This document shows, one piece after another, positions 47,426 through 53,663 of a stretch of 53,663 nucleotides of DNA; within the stretch, counting starts at the first letter, position 1; each line of letters begins with the position of its first letter. Both the position numbers and the translations under genes were made by a program. The notes below the pieces were generated by a model. It did no database searches, was not told the origin of the DNA, and saw only the letters and a list, made by a program, of their open reading frames with translations. The stretch comes from Geminocystis sp. M7585_C2015_104 (GTDB lineage: Bacteria; Cyanobacteriota; Cyanobacteriia; Cyanobacteriales; Cyanobacteriaceae), in NCBI GenBank assembly GCA_015295805.1, contig DVEF01000047.1, forward strand, positions 1 through 53,663. Direction: 5' to 3'.

Positions 47426-48931
47426 CTATTTGGGGGACACTATTGTATAAACATTAAAGCCGCCACGGTTGCCACGAAGGTCATTTTCTAGGGTGGATGC
47501 ATCGAGGGAGGTAATTGTTCCAGTGGCATTATAGATAAAACAAACCAGGGTTTTTAGATTGGGGTATTCTCGATAGCTTTCAAAATCTTCGGCCAGTTGA
47601 CGAACTATTCCTGCCCTTGTAGTATTCCCCCTGGGGTATTTAATTTCCACAAGAATTCCATGAGAAGGGATAGCAAAGTCAACACGACTATTTCTCCCGG
47701 CATGATTGGATATATCCACTTCCCTTCTTACATCATTGAAAAATAATATTAGGAGAATATGAAATAATTTTTGGACATCCCTCTCCTCTTGAAGGGAGAA
47801 ATTATAATTACTAGTAAACCCCTCGGCAATAGCCGGAAATCTTCTGCACAGGTTTATTATACTATCAACAGCAGAATCATGGGTTAGTTTAGCAGGACAT
47901 TGCAGCAATTGAATTTCCTGTTTAAGGGCCCTTATAATTCCCTCTAATTCTTGTTTTAATTGAGTGAAGAAAGAATTCTGGAATGCCTCAATACAGGACA
48001 ATAACTCTTGTGTGGAATCCTGGATATTACTGTGGACAATTTCCCGTAATTGCTGTTGTAATTGAGTGGGGAGAGAGTTTTGAAAAGCTTCAATGGGTGG
48101 CAAAAATTGATTGGATATGACTTCTTGGAGCTGATTTTGTATCCGGGGAGGGAGGTAATTTTGGATAATCCCTTCTAATTCCTGTTGCAGTTGATTGGGT
48201 AGACATTCTTCCAGGAGACTGAACCTGTGGTATAATTGGTTTAACAAGTGTTGTATATTAGAGATGGTTTCTGTTAATTGTCCAATACTTTCAGACAAGT
48301 TTTGTTGGAGATTAGGGATGGAATTTTCTGGGGAATTCAGGTGAGATAACAACTTATTCAGTGAGGGCTGAATATTGGCGTTAAACTCCTCAATTCTGCG
48401 GGAAATAATTTCAACATCCTTTTTTATAATTGTACTAATAAATTCTTCCAAGCCTCCGATTCTTTGTAAAAACTGAACCTCCTGCCTTATAATGGTGTTG
48501 ATGCCCTCTTGTATCCCTTCAATTTTGGCAAAACCGGATTGTAGCTGATGGTTGAGACTGTTTTGGAGTTGCCGGTGGGTATCTTTCAATTCCTGGATGT
48601 TATCTCTCATGGGGGTTAGAGAAGAGCTAATGTTGTCTTTGAGATTTTCTTCTATAGGGGATATAAGGGGTGGTAGTTGTCTGTTTAATTCTTTTAATTC
48701 CGATATTGACTGAGAGACTTCCGACACCCGCTGGGAAAGAGTTTGAGCACGACGCCGTAAGGAGTAGTATCCCCCAGCCATTCCGGCCGTCAAGCCTCCC
48801 AGGGCAACACTGTTATTCTGAACACCAACCCCCACAACTCCACCAACTATGCCGGCAACCAGTAAAACCCCCCCCAGCCGCGAAAACATTGCCCGTATCA
48901 TGGATGCCTCGCTAGTCACTAATGGGCTCAT
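47426..48931 (-). CDS. Membrane-anchored coiled-coil protein with C-terminal PD-(D/E)XK nuclease-like domain
   Basis: A 501-residue protein I cannot match to a named system. Residues about 18-58 form one or two Gly-rich membrane helices (GGVLLVAGIVGGVVGVGV; ALGGLTAGMAGGYYSL). From 65 to about 345 is a long coiled coil, in which the unit IEAFQNS..TQL.Q.L..I recurs near 280-297 and 314-332, with a related unit at 244-256. From about 350 a compact domain follows with a PD-(D/E)XK core: Asp418 (RVDFAI), then Glu429 and Lys431 (LVEIKY), with Gln445 after them. Conserved residues suggest an active nuclease. An N-terminal membrane anchor plus cytoplasmic nuclease is a layout seen in some defence effectors; that role is inference. 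Confidence 0.8.
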   Translation of the reverse strand: MSPLVTSEASMIRAMFSRLGGVLLVAGIVGGVVGVGVQNNSVALGGLTAGMAGGYYSLRRRAQTLSQRVSEVSQSISELKELNRQLPPLISPIEENLKDNISSSLTPMRDNIQELKDTHRQLQNSLNHQLQSGFAKIEGIQEGINTIIRQEVQFLQRIGGLEEFISTIIKKDVEIISRRIEEFNANIQPSLNKLLSHLNSPENSIPNLQQNLSESIGQLTETISNIQHLLNQLYHRFSLLEECLPNQLQQELEGIIQNYLPPRIQNQLQEVISNQFLPPIEAFQNSLPTQLQQQLREIVHSNIQDSTQELLSCIEAFQNSFFTQLKQELEGIIRALKQEIQLLQCPAKLTHDSAVDSIINLCRRFPAIAEGFTSNYNFSLQEERDVQKLFHILLILFFNDVRREVDISNHAGRNSRVDFAIPSHGILVEIKYPRGNTTRAGIVRQLAEDFESYREYPNLKTLVCFIYNATGTITSLDASTLENDLRGNRGGFNVYTIVSPK

Positions 48932-50323
48932 TATAACATATCATGTTTCCCTCTCGACTACAAAGGTGAAGGCGCATCTCACACGGATAGTTTTCTGACG
49001 ACTGACAGTGGGCGCTATATAATTCCACTGTTAACCTTTATTTTGTATAATTTTTAATTGACAAAATTTATACAGATACCGGAGATTTAGAAAGGGCGAT
49101 TGCTATTTTCCCTTAACAGGGAAACGCAAGAGATAACTAGGTGGAAAAAACACTGCGCCCCCCAACTTGTGGCACCCCTGCGAATCGTTGCTCTAATAAT
49201 TTTGGCCGATTAACATTTAGGGGTTAGGATGTAGGGGGTAGGGAGAAAAGAGTCAAACAAAGAAGTTCAGAAGGGATTTTATCCCAATACAGAACAGGAT
49301 TCACATTTGTTAATAAAGTAAACAAAACGGCCAACCTAGTCCGAAAAAGAAAGCGATTTAGGGATTTTTACAGGGCGTACATTGGCGAATTTTAGATTTA
49401 TTTTAATCCGAAAAATCCAAGCTATTAGGTAAAATGAAAGACAGGTATCAGGAAAATAATAATAATTATTTAAGGTTAATTTTCCCCTAGAAAGTGTTAA
49501 ATTATTGATAAGGTTTAGTGGCAGAAAAGCATTTGATAGAATGGGAGCTAGGGGATTAAATATCGTACTAAATGAAAATAAGGGGGGACAAATTAATCAT
49601 AAAAAGGATTGGGGGCTGTGGTAAAAAATTGTAAAAGTGGACAATCAACCAGGTGCCGGGGAAGAAAGTGAAAGTATTACCCTGTAGTGCCTGGGTAGGA
49701 TGAGAAGACTTGGTATACCAGGACAAGGAATTATAGAATATAGTGATATCAGAACAGTTATAACAGGGAAAATACATATTTTTGTATAAATAGCAAAACT
49801 ATTAAATATGGCAATATAAAAATCGAAAAGGCGTTATAAATAGGATAAATTAATCATAAATAACAGCAATTTTCGCCAATTTAAACTCACCATGATCGCA
49901 AATAATTAAAGAACCATAGTAATCTACAAGCCGCAATGCTTCGTCAGATTCCCGTATTTTATTTTATGTCTATCCTATACCATTGAGGGGATTTATCTAC
50001 CAACAATAATATAAAAAACTATTAAAACTGGGGCCTATGGGTAACGGCCAGAAGCAATATTCCTATGTTCTACATTTTATTTTACCCTTTCTGGTTTTTA
50101 GAAAAATAACCTCCGGCATATCATCTGCCTCTATATGTTTGTACCCCAACCCGAAGGGACACATTCTTGAATTGCTTTTAAGAAAAGAAAAAGTTTACAC
50201 CCCTTTAACAGAACATATCTTCTTATGTTATTCCCAGGAGTGATGGGAAACGTCTGGCGGAAATTGAACAGTTTTTGTCAAGGTTGTGCTCCGGAGGGCT
50301 TGTATTTCAGAGTGTTCCAAAAA
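48932..50323. other. Gene-free region, AT-rich with short repeats
   Basis: About 1.39 kb without any ORF that looks real; the 60-70 codon frames in it show no family-like composition. Visible structure: the 14-mer AAATTAATCATAAA at 49590-49603 and again near 49847, a perfect ten-base palindrome TGGTATACCA at 49711-49720, and several AT-rich blocks. I found no DnaA-box cluster and no sRNA I could name. It could hold an uncharacterised RNA, a decayed gene or regulatory sequence for the nuclease gene, whose start lies at its left edge. Confidence 0.55.
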
Positions 50324-50394
50324 GCCTTTGACGGGGATTGAACCCGTGACCTCACCCTTACCAAGGGTGTGCTCTACCACTGAGCTACAAAGGC
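50324..50394 (-). tRNA. tRNA-Thr (anticodon GGU)
   Basis: The minus strand folds into a complete cloverleaf: acceptor GCCTTTG with CAAAGGC, D stem GCTC with GAGC, anticodon stem CACCC with GGGTG around the loop TTGGTAA (anticodon GGT), and T arm ACGGG-TTCAATC-CCCGT. It has 71 bases, and the CCA end is not encoded. Confidence 0.96.
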
Positions 50395-50427
50395 GGGATG
50401 TGGTTCCTTGTGGCAAACACCTATGAC

Positions 50428-50456
50428 ATTATAGCAAAAAAATTAAGAAAAGACAA
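50428..50456 (-). promoter_or_regulatory. Predicted promoter of tRNA-Thr
   Basis: On the minus strand TTGTCT (50451-50456) and TATAAT (50428-50433) are separated by exactly 17 bases, pointing at the tRNA. The -35 lies within the last codons of lipB. Transcription would start near 50421, giving a leader of about 27 bases. Confidence 0.75.
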
Positions 50457-51102
50457 GTGGGTATTGGGGATTGAAGAGAGACAGGAAAATAGGAATAAGT
50501 TGTTGTTTTGCCTGGGAGATGGAAGCAGTGGGGCAGTAATTGCTAAGACGGGTGACTTTTTTGTCTTTGATGCCACAGGGGATAATAAAGTCAAAGCCGG
50601 ACAAGTCACAGTTGATGTTGACGGCGAAACCGTGCATTGTTATCCAGCGTTTGACTTTAATGCCAATAGCGGCTATTTTCTCATCCCCTACCCAGACGCC
50701 TGTTAAACCTGGGATTCTTCTGCCGCTGATGCCATATTTGGCCAACAGTTGGATCACCACCTCTTCTAGTTGTCGGAGGTACCAATGTAGGTCTTGCTTG
50801 TACATACGTAAATCCAGGATAGGGTAGCATACTAGTTGTCCTGGACAGTGGTAGGTCACCTCGCCGCCTCTTTCCACGCGGTAGACTTTCCCTGGGAGGG
50901 AGTGTGGGGGGAAAAGGAGGTTCTCCAGACTGGCACCTCTCCCCAGGGTGTAGACGGGGGGGTGTTCGGCGAGAAGGAGGGTATCGGGGTATTGCGGGTT
51001 TTGGAGTTTAGCCTGGACTAGTTGTTTTTGGTATTGCCAGGCTTCTTCATAGGGGATTAATTGTAAATCCTCTACTTGTATTTTCCTTTTTCCTTCCCTC
51101 AT
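50443..51102 (-). CDS. lipB: Octanoyl-[acyl-carrier-protein]:protein octanoyltransferase
   Basis: LipB moves octanoate from ACP to the lipoyl domains of 2-oxoacid dehydrogenases and glycine cleavage H protein. The 219-residue protein has the family motif RGGEVTYHCPGQLVCYPILDL, GLTGVWVGDEKIAAIGIKV (catalytic Lys in IGIKVKRWITMHG) and FDFIIPCGI (catalytic Cys). It follows infB with about 12 bases between and shares its strand, so it may be co-transcribed. The tRNA-Thr promoter lies in its 3' end. Confidence 0.95.
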   Translation of the reverse strand: MREGKRKIQVEDLQLIPYEEAWQYQKQLVQAKLQNPQYPDTLLLAEHPPVYTLGRGASLENLLFPPHSLPGKVYRVERGGEVTYHCPGQLVCYPILDLRMYKQDLHWYLRQLEEVVIQLLAKYGISGRRIPGLTGVWVGDEKIAAIGIKVKRWITMHGFAVNINCDLSGFDFIIPCGIKDKKVTRLSNYCPTASISQAKQQLIPIFLSLFNPQYPLVFS

Positions 51103-51114
51103 GGTTTGGGGGGT

Positions 51115-53663
51115 TTATTGGGAGAGGGTGCGACGTTTGAACACCATTTCGTAGACTTCAATGATGTCTCCCACTTGCCACTGATGGAATTTGTCTACAC
51201 TAATACCGCATTCAAAACCGGCCGCCACCTCCTTCACGTCATCTTTGAAACGACGCAGGGAGTCTAGGGTGCCTTTGTATATTTCTTGGCCGTTGCGTAT
51301 TACTCTCAGGTTACGGTTGCGTACCACCTTTCCTTCAAGCACATAACAACCGGCCACCGCCCCCTTGCTTACCGGGAATACGGCTCTTACTTCGGCTTTT
51401 CCGAGGAACTGCTCTACCTCCTCGGGCTCTAGCAGCCCCTCCATTGCCGCTTGAATATCATCTTTTAGCCTATAAATTATGTTGTATTGCCTTATGTCTA
51501 CATGATAACGTTCAGCGGCCTCTCTAGCGCCGGGGGCCAGGGTGGTGTTGAAGCCAATTATGACGGCGCCACTGGCGGCTGCCAAATCCACGTCGGTTTC
51601 GGTAATTTCGCCGGCTGCTGAGAGAAGTACTCGTATTTGTACCTCTTCTTGGGGCAGAGTCTTCAACTCTTGTAAAATAGCCTCTACTGAGCCCTGCACG
51701 TCGGCTTTGAGGATGAGATTGAGTTCTTTTAGTTCTCCTTTTTGAGCCTTGGCCGAGAGGGTGCTCAAACTTACCCGACGGGAGGCTTGGAGCTGTAGAC
51801 GGTAGTCTCTCTTCTCCTCGGCTCGTTTTTCTGCAACGGTTCTTGCCTCTTTTTCATTAAGATATACCTCAAACTCGTCACCGGCTTCAGGCAACTCGTT
51901 GAAACCCAACACCTCTACGGGGAAGGAAGGACCTGCGGCTTCCACTTTCTGGCCGCGATCGTTCATCATAGCCCTGATTTTGCCCCAGGTAGCGCCAGCC
52001 ACTACTATGTCTCCCACCCTGAGAGTACCGTTTTGTACCAGTAGGGTAGCCACATTGCCACGGGTGCGATCCAAGTGAGCTTCCAGTACTGTTCCTTTGG
52101 CAGGGCGTTCAGGGTTGGCATATAGTTCTTCCACCTCTGCCACTAAGAGAAGCATTTCCAGAAGAGTATCTAGGTTTTCCCCTGTCAGGGCGCTCACGGG
52201 CACCATTACCGTATCGCCACCCCATTCTTCGGGCACTAGTCCCAATTCTGCCAATTCTTGTTTTACCCTTTCTGGGTTAGCTCCAGGCTTATCTATCTTG
52301 TTGATGGCCACCACAATGGGTACTCCGGCGGCTTTGGCGTGACTTATAGCCTCTTTTGTTTGCGGCCTAACCCCGTCATCTGCGGCCACTACCAGTACGG
52401 CAATATCTGTCACTTTTGCCCCTCTTGCCCTCATGGCGGTGAAGGCCTCGTGCCCTGGGGTATCTAGGAACACTATTTGTTCTATCTTTCCTTCATGTTC
52501 TACGTCCACATAGTACGCGCCTATATGTTGTGTAATACCCCCCGCCTCTGTCTGAGCTACTTTTGTCTTACGGATAGCGTCCAAGAGGGTGGTCTTGCCA
52601 TGGTCTACGTGTCCCATGATGGTGACAACAGGGGGACGTTTCTGGAGATTATCCAAATCCGCCTCGGTTAGCATTTCTGTCTTGGTGGCGGTGGGTTTTT
52701 CCTCTTCTTCGGTTATTACTTCAACTCCTAACTCTGAGGCCACCATCTTGGCGGTTTCCAAATCAAGGGTTTGGGTAATGGTTACTGCTATGCCCTTGTA
52801 GAAGAGTTTGGTAATGATTTCCGTGGGGGGTACTTTTAGCATTTCCGCCAATTCGGCACAAGTGGGGGGGCGGTTAAGGACGATGAATTCTGGTGGTTTT
52901 TCTTCTTCCTCTTTAGCCTTCTTCTCTACCTTGGCCTCTGGTTTTTCCTTTTTGGCCCCAGTGGGCTTCTTGGCAGTGGTGGCCTTTGCCTTGTCTTTTT
53001 CGGCCTCCTTGGGCGGTTTAGGTGGACGTGCCAGGGCCAGACTGAGGACGGGACTTTCCTCCTCCTCCTCTTCAAACAGTTCTTCTAGTTCTTCCTCCTC
53101 CTCCTCGTCCAGGAAGAGTGCACGACGTTTTTTGCCTTTTTTCGCTTCTTTGCGGACTATTAATTCTTCTTCGTCCTCATCTCTTGTTCTTTCTGGGCCT
53201 TTCTTTTGTTTAGGCTTGCGGACTTTGGGTTTCTCCAATAGTAGCTCTTCTGCCGCTTCTAATTCTTCTTCTTCCCCTTTAGCCTTTGTTTCTGGGACTT
53301 CCCCTTCGACGGGAGGAGTTACTGGCCTTTGTGGTGGTTTTTTGAGGGTGGGTTTTGGTGCTAGTTTAGGCTTTTGTTCCCCTTCTTTCTCCTCTGTGCC
53401 TTTAGTGGTGGCTGGGGCTACCACTTGTGTAGTAGTTTTTTCCTCCTTGAGGGGAGGTTTTTCGCCGGGTTTGCCTCGACGGGGGGGTGTGGGGGCCCCT
53501 TTATCTCTCCTTAGATTACCCGGTTTAGACTTTTGTTTTTTGGCCTCTTCGGTTTCTTCTGGGGCGGCAGTAGTTTTCTTTTCTTCCACTGCGGGGGGAT
53601 AGTTGGGTTTTTTGAGGGCTGGGGGTGATTTCAGGACTGGTTTTTGGGGGGTTGCGGGGGGGG
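51115..53663 (-). CDS. infB: Translation initiation factor IF-2, 5' end outside the window
   Basis: IF-2 brings fMet-tRNA to the 30S subunit. The frame is open to the right edge with no stop, so the N-terminus is missing. The last 849 or so codons are present. The N-terminal part is low-complexity, acidic and Lys/Pro-rich (poly-Glu runs such as [18 protein letters not shown]). Then come IF2_N ([20 protein letters not shown]), the G domain with G1 [16 protein letters not shown]3 DTPGHEAF and G4 NKID, and C-terminal domains II to IV ([23 protein letters not shown]). A possible internal start at GTG 53589 is not needed. Confidence 0.96.
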   Translation of the reverse strand, partial: PPATPQKPVLKSPPALKKPNYPPAVEEKKTTAAPEETEEAKKQKSKPGNLRRDKGAPTPPRRGKPGEKPPLKEEKTTTQVVAPATTKGTEEKEGEQKPKLAPKPTLKKPPQRPVTPPVEGEVPETKAKGEEEELEAAEELLLEKPKVRKPKQKKGPERTRDEDEEELIVRKEAKKGKKRRALFLDEEEEEELEELFEEEEEESPVLSLALARPPKPPKEAEKDKAKATTAKKPTGAKKEKPEAKVEKKAKEEEEKPPEFIVLNRPPTCAELAEMLKVPPTEIITKLFYKGIAVTITQTLDLETAKMVASELGVEVITEEEEKPTATKTEMLTEADLDNLQKRPPVVTIMGHVDHGKTTLLDAIRKTKVAQTEAGGITQHIGAYYVDVEHEGKIEQIVFLDTPGHEAFTAMRARGAKVTDIAVLVVAADDGVRPQTKEAISHAKAAGVPIVVAINKIDKPGANPERVKQELAELGLVPEEWGGDTVMVPVSALTGENLDTLLEMLLLVAEVEELYANPERPAKGTVLEAHLDRTRGNVATLLVQNGTLRVGDIVVAGATWGKIRAMMNDRGQKVEAAGPSFPVEVLGFNELPEAGDEFEVYLNEKEARTVAEKRAEEKRDYRLQLQASRRVSLSTLSAKAQKGELKELNLILKADVQGSVEAILQELKTLPQEEVQIRVLLSAAGEITETDVDLAAASGAVIIGFNTTLAPGAREAAERYHVDIRQYNIIYRLKDDIQAAMEGLLEPEEVEQFLGKAEVRAVFPVSKGAVAGCYVLEGKVVRNRNLRVIRNGQEIYKGTLDSLRRFKDDVKEVAAGFECGISVDKFHQWQVGDIIEVYEMVFKRRTLSQ

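Noticed and set aside
49021-49090. TTGACA at 49059-49064 as a promoter
   Set aside because: No -10-like hexamer occurs 16-18 bases downstream; the next TATA-like bases are too close.
49568-50243. Two 68-69 codon frames in the gene-free region
   Set aside because: Hydrophobic and Phe/Tyr-rich composition typical of random AT-rich DNA, with no ribosome-binding site or domain.
48932-50323. Replication origin in the gene-free region
   Set aside because: I saw no cluster of DnaA boxes (TTATCCACA-like) and dnaA is not nearby.
52808-53602. 264-codon open frame on the plus strand, Ser/Leu-rich
   Set aside because: It is the exact antisense of the Glu/Lys-rich IF-2 coding sequence (GAG/GAA runs read backward as Ser and Phe codons). 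Its composition is explained by that, and it has no domain.

Overview
The window is a chromosomal stretch from a phycobilisome-containing cyanobacterium. It carries C-phycocyanin subunits (cpcB, cpcA), photosystem I subunits PsaF and PsaJ, the cytochrome b6f genes petB and petD, HemJ, and several cyanobacterial families (DUF1822, DUF4336, a phytochrome-like GAF histidine kinase). The genus cannot be fixed from sequence alone. I noticed no copy of the HIP1 octamer that is common in many cyanobacteria. There is no insertion sequence, CRISPR array or prophage gene that I can support.

Layout. 1-820: the 5' end of a 16S rRNA gene on the minus strand, its strong promoter, and a TPR gene just upstream. 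1062-6156: murC, murB and an LCP-family cell-wall ligase, converging on tsaD. 6273-9103: psaF-psaJ with a terminator, menC, lepB. 9105-13268: a 1387-residue sensor kinase with a dual-cysteine cyanobacteriochrome-type GAF domain. 13392-15786: tsaC, folP, tpiA on the minus strand. 15787-18475: the cpcBA operon with a long leader, then a JAMM metalloprotease and hemJ. 18807-24873: a CHAD protein, a carotenoid-type FAD oxidoreductase, folK (minus), then an apparent operon of HEAT protein, Sfp-type PPTase, DUF427 and DUF58. 24965-30179: DUF1822, recN, secG (plus), a pentapeptide-repeat protein and ahcY. 30395-38952: a 2008-residue CheA-like kinase, a methyltransferase and queA. 39179-40943: petD, a broken petB and rpsU. 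41123-44739: DUF4336, nadK, tldD. 44850-48931: uvrC, a secreted protein of unknown role, and a membrane-anchored coiled-coil protein with a PD-(D/E)XK nuclease domain. 48932-50323: about 1.4 kb with no credible gene. 50324-53663: tRNA-Thr(GGU), lipB and infB, which runs off the window.

Most genes are housekeeping or photosynthetic. The most striking observation is petB: it has the full cyanobacterial length (222 codons) but codon 147, a conserved Trp, reads TAG. This removes the last two b-heme ligands from an otherwise well-conserved gene. It is either a sequencing or assembly error, a real lesion, or recoding. Other points of interest are the dual-Cys photoreceptor kinase, the membrane/coiled-coil/nuclease gene paired with a secreted protein, tandem 10-bp-period TTAAG-type repeats upstream of both cpcB and petB, and an LCP ribosome-binding site that perfectly complements the core motif of the cyanobacterial sRNA Yfr1.
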